From Cryoendolithus antarcticus (Eukaryota; Ascomycota; Dothideomycetes; Cladosporiales; Cladosporiaceae): a stretch of DNA of 64,000 nucleotides. Shown here piece after piece: positions 32,953-43,917 of the stretch (position 1 is its first letter; each line of letters opens with the position of its first letter). The notes beneath the pieces were generated by a model. That model searched no databases, was not told the origin of the DNA, and saw nothing but the letters and a program-made list of their open reading frames with translations. The stretch is from positions 372,001 to 436,000 of the forward strand of contig NAJO01000034.1 of NCBI GenBank assembly GCA_002077065.1, read 5' to 3'. Made by a program: the position numbers and the translations under genes.

Positions 32953-33990
32953 ATGTCGGACTTCCCGCTACGGGGTCGCCAGGGCCTGTCTGTGCCAGTG
33001 CCGTCGGCTGCGCGGTCCAACACTGCAGACCATGAGATGTCATACGAGCGTTCCGCATCCCCATCGCCGCCCATCTCAGTGACCGACGACCTCCACGACT
33101 CAGAGCCGAAATGCTCTATCATCCTCGCAGACTCGGTCGACAACTTCTCAGGCGGTGCTACAAAGATGCGAAACACTACGTAAGTCTCTTGTTGTATCTG
33201 TAAACAAGCAACCCCACTGACAGGTTTAGCTCGTACAACTCTGCGAGGCACTCTGATGTGACTGTGGTCATCAATGGTGAGCAGATCAACGCACACAGGA
33301 TTAAGCTTGAAGAATGCGAGTTATTTGAGGTCATCCTCAGCCAGGATACAGAGGTATACTTTTCGAGCCAATGATTTGCGCAATCCCACCTGCTAACATA
33401 GTGATGTACAGTGTGCCGGAGTCGTCGACTTCGGAACCACTGAAGCCAGCCCACTTGCAATCAAGGGCTTACTGCGCTCTCTTTACCACAGCCGCTACGA
33501 CGTCGACGAGATTGGAGAAGTGCCTACCCCCGAGTGGGACTCCACTAGCCTTCACGTTGAAGTGTATATACTTGCTAGCAAGTACAACATGGAAGAGTTG
33601 CAACAAGTCGCCGCGTCACGCTTGAAGGCTTGGGTACGCCCGTATGAGAACAGGACGGACTTCTCCCAGACGCTACACTCGCTCTGGACATCCACCTTCA
33701 CCGACCACGGCGGCGTTCGTCCGCATTTCGCTAGCATCTGCCTCTTTCAGATCAAGAACTTGACACAAGAGGCTTCGTTCGTAAAGTTCATGCAGGATAC
33801 GAAGCTGGGGGCCGACATCACTATGGCGTTGGCCACTAGCGAGCGCAGGGTGTTCTACAAATGTACCTGCAATCGGCTGCTGGACAAGAGGGGCAAGATT
33901 CGGTGCAGTGTCTGCAAGAGGGCGACGAATGATGCGGCTCACAGAGACCGCACTAACGTGTTGCCGAGTGAGACGTGGATGCGTGTCTGA
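32953..33990 (+). CDS. BTB/POZ protein E with C-terminal CxC-x11-CxxC
   Basis: Three exons (32953-33179, 33230-33353, 33412-33990) give about 309 residues, starting MSDFPLRGRQG. The 50-nt first intron was placed at TTTAG/CTCG by analogy with gene D; an acceptor 6 nt earlier (CAG at 33223) is also in frame. BTB strands SDVTVVINGEQINAHRIKLEE and LAIKGLLRSLYHSRYDV are visible, then the helix LASKYNMEELQQVAASRLKAW. The C-terminal CTCNRLLDKRG...CSVC (33862-33915) has exactly the Cys spacing of gene D. It is probably a tandem duplicate of D. Confidence 0.75.
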
Positions 33991-34319
33991 GCGAGTCTGC
34001 GATACGATCAGGAGCAGCTGCAAACGTCGTTCGTGGGCGAGCTGAACTCAAGTGGACATGCATGGCAGCAGCACCAGGACGATAGCGTCGGGCGTGACGT
34101 TGAAAGGATATGGACCTTCGGTCATTGAAGGAGGCCCTTGGCTGTGGAACAAGTCAGATGTCGTGCTTGACGCTCACTGTCTTGGAATGTACGCAGATGC
34201 AGGGTTGAGTGGTTGCAAGGACCACCAAGAAGGCGGCACTGCCGTTGAAACATAGTGGTAACCGTCGAGATCATACCCCAACGCCTCGCTAATCCATGAT
34301 CACTTTTCATCACACTTCA
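33991..34319. other. Convergent intergenic region
   Basis: This 329-nt stretch holds the 3' UTRs of BTB E and the FMN split-barrel gene. No other signal is seen. Confidence 0.4.
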
Positions 34320-35148
34320 TCAATCCGTACCCACCACCCCATTCACCATCCTCTCCTCGACCCCTCCCTCCCTAAGCCTAAAGTCACTCAGCCCACCCTT
34401 CCAATCGCTAATCCTCCCATCCCGGATCCTCACCACAACAACCTTAACATCCTCCCCACTAACATAACTCGCCCTGCCCCCATCGCCGCTCTCAACCCTC
34501 TCCAGACTCGCCCCGAAACCCCCAGCATCCTGCTCCGATTCCTGGAACGTGTTGTTCGCCAAATGCTGCTCCCTGCACCATTTCTCTTCTTCCGAACCCG
34601 GGTCGAGGACAATAGCTGTCCCGTTGATCGTCGCAGATATCGAGGAGACGGCAGTGGAGTTCATCTGCATCAACATGCTCGCCAAACTTGACCGTCCCTG
34701 TCCTCCTCCCGGCCGTCCCTCCGGCGAGCGATCCCTCTCGTTGCCTGAAGAGAGGTTCGGCGGCCGAGTGGAGACCCAGTCGTGTACCAACAAGCTGACT
34801 TGTGGGTTCGAGAGAAGGTTTGAGGTTTTCTTCGAGGAGGGATTGGAGGTCATTAGGATACTTGGGCTGGAGGGCGGGGGAAGCTGGGTGGATGAGGCGA
34901 AGGGGTGGGAGGGGAGGTAAGTGTAGTTCATTAGGCTGACGTGGGGGGTGTTGGAGGTGCAGGTTGCGAGGTGGAGCTACGGCATTGTTAGGGATGTGAG
35001 TGGAGGGTATATTGGAAGGGAGGAGAGTGCGTACGAAGCGGGCATTCTGGAGACAGGTTACGACTTCGTCTGGGAGAGTGGAGGCGATTGTGGGGTTTGT
35101 TGGTTCGGCGGAGTGCTGCCATGTGAGGGGAGGGTGGGAGGAGGCCAT
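34320..35148 (-). CDS. FMN-binding split-barrel (PNPOx-like) protein
   Basis: Two exons (35148-35035 and 34976-34320) give 256 residues. The 58-nt intron (GTACGC...CCGTAG, branch CCCTAAC) joins NARF to LHLATCTSNTPHVSLMNY. The pattern LxLATCTSNxPHVSLMNYTYL, then NPQVSLLVHDW, then a Ser/Gly-rich linker and the strand VKVVVVRIRDGRISDW, is the pyridoxamine-5'-phosphate-oxidase-like split barrel of the yeast YLR456W/YPR172W group. These bind FMN; the reaction is unproven and many are not true PNP oxidases. The 5' end lies 265 nt from the divergent rgd1 start. Confidence 0.85.
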
Positions 35149-35413
35149 GTTGGTCGTTTGGTTCAATGTTCAATTGGTGCGGTCAAGTCGGGGCTCGTCG
35201 ATATGCCTCAGATTGTATCTAATAGCATCTAGTGATCATCTCTTGATAATTCATTGAAAGGTGACGTCGCCGGCCTCGCGTTACATGTGGCTCAGTTCAC
35301 GTGGCGTTCGCGACAGGGTTCCAGGTACAGAACCAAGCTACTGCCAGTCCATAACCATTGACGCCAACATTCTCCCTGTCGCAGTCTTACACTGACTGGC
35401 ATCATCATCGACC

Positions 35414-37645
35414 ATGTCCGACAGGAACAGCAGAGAGTCGACCAACGGCGATCATCAGAATGGCGCCCGCAATGGCAGTCTCTCCGTCCCCACGAGTCCC
35501 TCAGTCCCGCAAGCCTTACCGGCAGCTTCATCCCCAGTCACAGCACCCCCAGCACCACCTGCAGCAGTCGAGAACGTCCTCACCTCGAACATCGGCATCA
35601 GCACATTGCTTGACCGACTAAAGCAAAGCATCGCCTCAGCTCGCGACTTAGCCAGCTTTTTAAAGAAACGCTCAGCTCTCGAAGAAGAGCAAGCAAACGG
35701 GCTCAAGCGACTCGTGCGAGCACATCTAGAGAGTATCCGCCGACCCGATGGCAAAGCTGGCAGCTATGCGCGACAAGTCGGCGAGATGCTGCGGGTGCAC
35801 GAGCGGATGGCAGATAACGGCATGCAGTTCGCATTGTCATTGCATCAGATGCATGAGGATCTGAATGAGCTCGGCAATACTATGGAGAGAGGGCGGAAAC
35901 AGTGGAAGCACGATGGGCTGGATGCTGAGAAGCGCGCTAGTGATGCTGAGATTGCGATGCAGAAGGCCAAGGCGAGGTATGACAGTCTGGCTGAGCAGTA
36001 TGATCGTGCGAAGACTGGAGATACGAAGGGGAGTCGGAGGCTGGGTATCAAGGGGCCGAAGTCTGCTGAGCAGCATGAGTCGGATTTGCTGGGTAAGACG
36101 CAGGCTGCGGATGCGGATTACGAGGACAAAGTAAGGCAGGCGAGGACGCAGCGAGAGCAGCTTGTGCGAACCGGACGGCCGAATGCTGTCAAAGCGTTGA
36201 GGGATCTGATCAATGAGTGCGATCATGCTTTGACGTTGCAGCTGCAGAAGTATGCGACGTTCAACGAGAAGCTATTACTGGGGAATGGGCTTGCTGTGAG
36301 TCCACTTGAGGGCAAGGACGCGGCTGTCGGTTCGAGGAGTATGCGCGATACGCTGTATGATATCGATAATGATGGCGACTTTCACGGCTACGTTGGGAGC
36401 TACTCGGGAAAGATCGCCAGGCCGAGCGATATTCACTACGAGCAGCACCCGACTCTGGCGTCGAAGCAGCAACAGCCTCGACAACCTTCGATGGGTGCTT
36501 CGAGTCAGCCGCCGACGATGAGCGCGACGACTTATCCGCCGTCGGGTGGGCTGGCGGTCAAAACGTCGAACTCGCAGCCTGGGTCAACGAACAGCAGGTA
36601 TTCGGGTCCGCAGCAGCCGCAGCCTACGACACCATCGTACTCGCAAACGCCACAGTCAGCGAGCAGTCAGTATGGCAATCAGCAGCCGCCTATGCCTGAG
36701 CCATACCGAACACAGCAACCCGCGTACAACCCTTCGCCACAGTCAGCACGCGACCCTGCATACAACAGCCCACCCTACCCAACAACCCTGCAAGACCGAG
36801 CCCTCCCCTCAAGTCCAGCAGGACCAAGGGAAGCCACCTCCGGCTACCCGCCCCAATCCGGCGGCATCACAAGTCCAATTACCCAACAACCCTCCTTTCC
36901 CCCACAACAAAGCCACGCCCCTCCTCCACCAACCCACTCCGGTCCCCCCGCCCAACCCGTCTTCGGCCTCTCCCTTCAATCCCTCTTCGACCGCGACGCC
37001 ACCCCGGTCCCCCTGATAGTCCACCAATCCCTCCTCGCAATCGACACCTTCGGCCTCGACACCGAGGGCATCTACCGCCTCTCCGGCACCAGCTCGCATG
37101 TAACGCAACTCCGAAACGCCTTTAACACTCTCCCGCCCTCGCACCCGAGTCTCGATTTCCGCAACCCAGCGAATTTCTTCCACGACGTCAACTCCGTCGC
37201 CACCTTGCTTAAGCGCTTCTTCGCAGAGCTCCCGGACCCGCTGCTCACGCGTGAGGGTTATGGTAATTTCATCGAGGCTGCGAGGATTGATGATGAGGGC
37301 GCACGGAGGGATGCGTTGCATGGGTGTGTGAATGAGCTGCCGGATGCTAATTATGCTACGTTAAGAGCGCTGGTTTTGCATTTACACAGGGTGGTGCAAC
37401 GGGAGGGGCGGAATCGCATGGGGACTGGGAATTTGGGGATATGTTTTGCGTGAGTATCTTCCTCTGCTATGATGCTGATGTGCCGCCGGTCTCGTCACGG
37501 CGACTGTGTGAGGATTCTTGCTGACTTTGACGATAGGCCGACGCTTATGGGACAGCATAATGGGCAGATTGGGGATGCCGGACTGCAGGCTAGGGTGTTG
37601 GATACGATATTGATCAACACTACTAGTATCTTTGACGACGACTGA
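35414..37645 (+). CDS. rgd1: F-BAR RhoGAP, Rgd1 type
   Basis: Two exons (35414-37449 and 37537-37645, with an 87-nt intron) give 714 residues. The N-terminal half (about residues 60-310) is a coiled-coil F-BAR domain for curved-membrane binding (LLDRLKQSIASARDLASFLKKRSALEEEQA). A Pro/Gln/Ser-rich linker of about 190 residues follows. The RhoGAP domain begins PVFGLSLQSLF and has the arginine-finger motif GIYRLSG, then VATLLKRFFAELPDPLL and NRMGTGNLGICFAPTLM. In yeast Rgd1 acts on Rho3 and Rho4 in polarised growth and stress signalling. A Rho3 gene lies in the same window at 7.6-8.4 kb, though far away. Confidence 0.92.
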
Positions 37646-38102
37646 GCGACCATGTGAGGAGGAATCGGAGGAGAATAAAGGCGGCATTGTACGACTTGTC
37701 AGAAATACGGAGCTGGTAATATGTTGAATCCCTGATCTCCTGACGCTCATCGCGAGTTCTCTGATCATTATCCATTTGCAAGAGCTGACGCACGCAATGT
37801 AACGTGGCGCGGATGATCTGAATTCTCCAAGTCTTTGCATTCGGCGTTTTGCACCAGCTGATCACTGTACAGCGGCACCTAAGGTTTCGTCCCATAAGCC
37901 TCAAATGACACGAGATCTCTTTAACTCCATGACGTGCCCATTGTGGCATTCGGCAGCTTTCCACTGCCGTTGGATTGACCTTTCGACGCCGTCTCGATGC
38001 ACGCGCAGTCGCGCAGACCAAGCTGTGCCTGCGAAGCATGACTCCTCATCCTACACCGACAGGACCGTCGTTCACAGTATCTCAGCATGATCCAGCATGA
38101 TC
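37646..38102. other. Convergent intergenic region, rgd1 / methyltransferase
   Basis: This 457-nt stretch holds two 3' UTRs. No gene is seen. Confidence 0.4.
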
Positions 38103-38915
38103 TCATCGTATGGCTGTCAAGATTTCGTAGTGTGGTCTCCTCTTGTACTCGTCCCAGTACTCTGCGTCATTACAGTCCGGGTACTGCATGTCATGGAACT
38201 TGACATCCTGAAACCCGGCCCCGTGTGCCGCGCGGAGATAGACTTCGCGGTTCAGCCTATACATGTCGAACTCGATCGACTTGCCTGATGTAGCGGCAAG
38301 AAATGTAGTTTTGTAGCCCCAGTCTACGGCTCCGACGTTCACAGCCTCCTTTCTGCGAAAAGAAGTCCCATACCGCGGATCTATGGGCGTCGAATAGTCG
38401 TCTGCTAGGTCCAGGCTAGGCACAAGAGCAACCAAACGACCGCCTTCTGATACGTTTGACGCCATAACTTGCCACATGCTAAAGATCTCTATTTCGTTCC
38501 TCGCGTAGTTCAGAAAGCACATTGCAAGTGCTACGTCAAATTTGCTAGTGAATGCAGGTCCTACGAGTGTCTTCGACGCGTCGCCGATCACGTATTCGAT
38601 ATTTCTTGGGGCGGAAGCCGTCTGGCTAAGCGTCTGAGCATTAGCAATCATGGTGCTCGAAATGTCGACGCCGACAACCTCGCCAGCGCCAAGCTCGAGT
38701 GCGAAACGAGACCAGCGACCAGTACCACAAGCGAGATCGAGAACTCGTCGGCCATGCACAATGCCAGACAGGTGTTTCCGGATTGTGTACTCGGCGACCC
38801 GGCCCTCCGGGAGTAGTGGCATATGAACATAATCACCCGCGATGTTTGCAAACTGCGTGCGATCCACTCGTACTGCATCAGCACTAAGCTGGCCCGCAGA
38901 TGACGCGAGAGCCAT
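38103..38915 (-). CDS. Class I SAM-dependent methyltransferase
   Basis: A single-exon 270-residue protein starts at MALASSAGQL; codons before it lack an ATG. Motif I is VLDLACGTGRWSRFALELGA, motif II ends VVGVDIS, and later YVIGDASK and FDVALAMCFLNYA complete the Rossmann core. The C-terminal half has aromatic residues that may form a substrate pocket. The substrate is unknown; small-molecule or ubiquinone-type methylation is typical for this fold. It stands apart from the catabolic cluster. Confidence 0.85.
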   Translation of the reverse strand: MALASSAGQLSADAVRVDRTQFANIAGDYVHMPLLPEGRVAEYTIRKHLSGIVHGRRVLDLACGTGRWSRFALELGAGEVVGVDISSTMIANAQTLSQTASAPRNIEYVIGDASKTLVGPAFTSKFDVALAMCFLNYARNEIEIFSMWQVMASNVSEGGRLVALVPSLDLADDYSTPIDPRYGTSFRRKEAVNVGAVDWGYKTTFLAATSGKSIEFDMYRLNREVYLRAAHGAGFQDVKFHDMQYPDCNDAEYWDEYKRRPHYEILTAIR

Positions 38916-40453
38916 CGTCACAAAGCTCGTGGATTCGATTCAGTCAAAGACTAGTCAGATGCTTGCGCATCCGATTACTTGCACCACCCGAGACCTTCGA
39001 TACTGCAACGAAAAGGAGGAAGATGCTCAGGTCAGGAAGCTGCCGCGAATTCTCGAGCAATCCGCGTGTGCCAAAGCTACTTCCGTAGCATAAGTCGGCC
39101 TGTACAGAACAATGAGGCTCTGCTTCGTGCGAGCAGTCGCTGGTAGCCTTGACTCTGGAGTTGGTTTCAGCGCCGACGAGGATGTTGACACGCAGCGCGC
39201 GGGATCTCACAGCCCCCACTCATCGCTAGAGTTCTGCACAGCCCACGCTAGCATCTGCACTTCTATACTCATGCCACCATGATCCGGGGTCATGCAACCC
39301 ACAGAATCGACATTTTCTCTATGCTGGCCAATGCTAGGACTCGCTAACACACTACTTCCACAGGATCAGCGTTTGACCTACGATTGAACTACTTGGGAAA
39401 AGTTCAGCGGAACGAGATGCAGATCAATGATAGCTTTGGGAGCTCAGAGGGTCTGTGCGTAGGCATCTCAAGCAACTGTATGAACACAACTATTCCGCTA
39501 TCAGACAACCTGAGTGGTAGACTTTCCGTCGCGCATCACAGCCTCCCAACATCCAAACTGCCACCGCTTCAGAAGTCGATGATATCTTCGCCCATTTCAT
39601 CTTCGGTTGGTCCTTCACCATGGTGCCTATGGCCGTCTGCACTAACGCTCAATCAAGCAGTCCAAACCTCGCAATGGAGAATCGAAAACCCCTCTCGCAA
39701 GCCTGGAAGTCAATCAGCAGCGACTACCGGCTCGAGCAAGTCAAGCTCGACCGGCAACAACGATCGTTGTCCCGCTTCCAAGTGCCAGAAGGGCAAATCA
39801 TTCTCAAGGGTGGAACCGGTACCGCACCTCATGATGCCGTGTCGTGGAAAGTTGTTCTCTATGACACCAACGATCAGAAGTCATGAAGCATCGATGGGAT
39901 GATAAACAATGTACGATGAGATGAGGGGGTCGGCTTTGGGAGATCAGTGAGCGTGAGATAGTATGATTCAGTATGTTACAAACGATCATTGAGTCTTCCA
40001 AGTGCATAGTGCTTCATTCTCGGAATGTCGTGAACCGTTGTACATGGCACATTATGCACCACACCTCAATGCTTTCCCTTTTAGGATTATTTGAGGTGAC
40101 ATCTACGCGAGTACTTGGTGGCGTGGAAATTCAAGTGAAAGTGAATGCTTACCCTCCCCGGTTAAACCGCATTGCGCTACGATCGCCTACAATCCGAGGC
40201 ATGCACTGTGCCACCTTACCGCCACCTCTTGTCGCGCTAAGACGGCGTCAGGCGTTGGCTGATAAACTCAGACGCCCCAGGGCGTTGCTTCCCGCTCGGA
40301 CCAGCTAGATGTGATTTGAGCCTTGCGTGTTGCAAGGCGATATGCGGAGGGCTTTGCATAGGACAGATGGCACTTCTGTCTGCAGCCTGATACTCGTGCC
40401 TGTTGGGAGCCTACGGGCAGAGTTGATCGTGAGACCTTTGACACGGTTGCCGC
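38916..40453. other. Divergent intergenic region, methyltransferase / NLR
   Basis: This stretch of about 1.5 kb lies between two divergent genes. Apart from the weak small ORF at 39620-39886 nothing coding is recognisable. Confidence 0.4.
39620..39886 (+). CDS. Small hypothetical ORF (doubtful)
   Basis: A frame of 88 codons (first ATG at 39620) ends FQVPEGQIILKGGTGTAPHD...VVLYDTNDQKS and is hydrophilic. The frame is open upstream to about 39520 without an ATG, after a possible acceptor GGTAG. No family is recognised. It may be a real small exon or chance. Confidence 0.2.
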   Translation: MVPMAVCTNAQSSSPNLAMENRKPLSQAWKSISSDYRLEQVKLDRQQRSLSRFQVPEGQIILKGGTGTAPHDAVSWKVVLYDTNDQKS

Positions 40454-43400
40454 ATGGCTATCACCATCGGTACCGAGACCAGTGGCGAACGCCGGAGGCA
40501 GTGGCAACGTCTAGAAAAGCACTGGCGTGACCATCTGGAAGAGTCAATCGGCTGGCATGATCAATCCAATGAAACCAGCAGCGGAGCTGACGGGACCTTC
40601 ACCTTAGATACTGCCGTTGGCACACCCAAAGCATTGAAGGAGGCATTATCGACTTGCTTCCAAGTTGGGAGAATGGGGCACGAGGTCTCATGTCCTAAAG
40701 CTGAAGATGCTTTCGAGCCGGCGTTTACGAACTTGATCCCTTTCACGGACTGCATGGATCATGCTTCACAGTATGAAGAGGTTCCAAGATTGATTTGGAC
40801 TGGGCTCCTGTACATCGTGAAGGCGAGAGACTTTTGATGGATAGTCTAGTTCCCCGTCACTAATGTTCTCCAGGGTGCCAACAGGCCGTCTCAGAGTGAC
40901 AGAGTTCGCCGTGATGCGATTGATCTCGTCCTCGATCTATGCGAGAGTCTACCATTCTTTTTGCATGAGGACGCTACGATCTACGAGTTGAAAAGGGTAC
41001 AGTGCGCTCTGCAAGACCTGTTCGAGGACGTTATGGCATATTGCACGTATGTGTGTCCATACTTCACAAAACCAGGTAGGTCTCTAAGTTCGCAAACGCG
41101 AGTGGGCGGCTTGTCGACTGTGATCTCTGATAAGAGGCAGGGTCACGGCATGGAATCTCTTTCTCGCGAAGTCCACAGGGTATGCTTGAGGCTACCAAGC
41201 GCCGCATCAGTCGTCATACTAGCCAGCTCCGTGATGCAACAGCAAATCACGTCCACGATGCACACAGTCGACAAGACTCTGCAATAGTGGCAATGGTCCC
41301 GCCTGGCATCTCCGATATGCCACAACGAGCTGGAAACCGCTCTCTCGAGGCAACAGATGTGGAATTCCCAGTGCATACTGTGTACAGAGCGCCCAACAGT
41401 GCTTTCGTTGGACGTGAGGATATCCTGGAGAACATGCATCGGAAGATCGAGGGGCCATCGATCAGTGAGCATGGCCAGCAGCAAAGTCCACTCATCTGCG
41501 TTTTGCACGGGCTTGGCGGCGTCGGAAAGACATTGATCGCCCTGAAGTACTTCCATGAACATCGTAGCGACTATGATGCCGCCTTCTGGCTCGAAGCCGA
41601 GCAGGATTGGTCACTCGAGGCGTCATTCACCAGAATAGCCGAAAAGCTGAAGCTTGCAACACGGATGTCTTCCGAGAGCGAAACTTCTTCAGCCCTATAC
41701 AATGCTGTTGAACAGGGCAGGGAATGGCTGCAAACTACAGGTAATCTCCTCTCAGTTAGACCCTGAATACTCTGCTGACACACTGCCAGAGAGACGCTGG
41801 ATCCTGGTTTTCGACAATGTTGAGGACTTTGACGAAGTCGCTCGATATATGCCCGGAGACTGTCGCGCCAACTGCACCATCATCATCACAACACAATCTC
41901 CAAACGTGCCTCATTGGCTTGGCAACTTCGAGATGATCCATGTGACTGCTCTTGACCCGGAAAGCGCTGCAGATTGCATCTTCAAGTACCTAGATCGAGA
42001 ACCCTTCGACGATGAGGAGAAAGATGTTGCGTGCGAGCTTGCAGAGCATGTAGGCTGCCTCCCTCTTGCAATGGCAACTATTGGAGGCTATGTAAAACAG
42101 TCGGACATGCCTCTTGTAGATTTCTTCGAGAACATAAAGCAGAAGGCTACTCTGTGGGAAAACGCGCCCAAGATCAAAGAGACGCAGGGTTATTACGGAT
42201 CACTTCAGTCCGTTTTCAACAAAGCATTCGAGGACCTAACACCCTCTGCGCGCGAGTTGCTCAATGTGCTAGCCTTTTACGATCCTGAATACATCCCGGA
42301 GGATATCTTTATTGCCGCAATTGATGCGCGGAAGTTTGAGCACATCCATAACAAGGGCGATCTGTTTGCCTGCTACTTCGAGCTCCGTAATCGACAACTA
42401 GTGCGTAGGGACACTGCGAACCGGGATTCCTATATCTCAATTCACCGAGTCGTGCAGTGGAACGTTCTTCTCGATTTAAGCTGTGACTACGACAAGCGCT
42501 GGACATGCTTCAAGCAAGCATTCGACATAGTTAAAGCGTTACTTCCCAAGACGGACCCAAAGGTAGTCCCTGAGCCTAACATCTGGAAAGACTATGTTAA
42601 GCATGGCAGGCAGATTCTTGCATTGCGGACACATTGCCTCTGGCCGGAGCCTCCAGTACAATTGCCGATGGCATTCGCAGATATTTTATCAGAGATGGGT
42701 ACCTACATGTGGTTCTCTGGCAAAATTTCTGAAGGCAAACGAATACTCCGCACTGCCGAAAGCATCATAGATGACAAAAACATTAAACCTTCAGACGAAC
42801 GACGCGCGCATGTGTATCAGGTTTTAGGGATCATTACAAGCTTTGAGGGTGTCAGTGAGCGCGAAGGAAGTATGCAGATGCGCAAGAATGCCTACCATTC
42901 GCGAAATCAAGGGCTTGGCCGCAAACCAGAGAGAGAACTTACCCGAGATGAGGCTATCATGGTTTGGGCTGTCTATTCCGACATGGCATTCGGATTCATA
43001 CAAGAAGAGGACTTCTTTGAGACCAAGCAGTACATGGAAAAGTGCCTCGCACAGTACAGGAAGTGGGAATCCGACGAGATGACCATCCCTTACGAGTACG
43101 CCAAGTATTATCAGCTCATGTCTTACTGCCACATGGCTGGACAAAAGCCCATGGACGCAATGCACGCAATCACGCGATGTCATGAACTCACCCAAAGGGC
43201 AGTTGGCAACGAGCACTCCTTTTCACAGCTCATCAAATTCTGCCATGCAAACCTTCTCTGGCATACGAAGGGACCAGACGCCAGGGCAGAAGCACTTGCA
43301 ATTAACAAATCCGTCCTCGCTTACAGACGGCAGCTTCTAGGCGAATACAGTCAATTTGTGTTAGAGAGCTACTCTACTTGCGGCAAATTATGCCATGAGG

Positions 43401-43819
43401 CTGGAGAACTAACATCGGCCAAGGGCTATCTTGAGACATGTCTGCAGAGGCGTAAGAGAGCGGTGTGGAATGAGGAAGGCATAACGCGTGCATACTTTAG
43501 ATACGCCGGTGTACTTCGCACACTTGCGGAGAGGGCAAAGGCAGACGGCAATGCAGGGGAGGCCGAGGCTTTGATACAGAAAGCGGACGGCATCTCCGCC
43601 AACGTCACGAAAATCGTGCAGCGATATCGAATCGATTACGCCAGATACCTGCCAAAGAGCGAGAGTGCGAGTGAGGAAGCCAATCTAGATCAGATGGTCT
43701 CGATTTGGAGCGGAAGGTTTACGGGTCGACTGGTACAGCACAACATGGATCTGTCCGGCATCGATGATGTTGATTTTGAGGGACCGCCAGTGAAGCGCAG
43801 GAGGATAGGCGCTGGGTAA
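40454..43819 (+). CDS. NLR-like STAND NTPase (helical N-domain, NB-ARC, TPR-like)
   Basis: Four exons (40454-40822, 40874-41075, 41141-41740, 41790-43819) give 1066 residues. The N-terminal 190 residues are helical (FTDCMDHASQYEEVPRLIWTG, then DRVRRDAIDLVLDLCESLPF) and resemble the domain often annotated DUF7708 in fungal STAND proteins. NB-ARC follows: FVGREDIL, P-loop GLGGVGKT at 314-321, Walker B WILVFDNVED near 394, and GCLPLAMATIGGYV as the GLPLA-like motif. The C-terminal 450 residues look like TPR helices; the end is basic (PVKRRRIGAG). Intron 1 has a GC donor (AAG/GCGAGA). Family members act in vegetative incompatibility or non-self defence. It converges on the HET gene, with 98 nt between stops. 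Confidence 0.88.
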
Positions 43820-43917
43820 GAGACATTCGATATTGGCAGAGTCCTGATACACAGCCCGAACGTTATTCTTCTAATGTTCAACAACGATACGCGTGACAAA
43901 AGAGCTTCTGACCGACT

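Noticed and set aside
36809..37321. Minus-strand open frame of 170 codons
   Set aside because: It is antisense to the Pro-rich linker and RhoGAP domain of rgd1.
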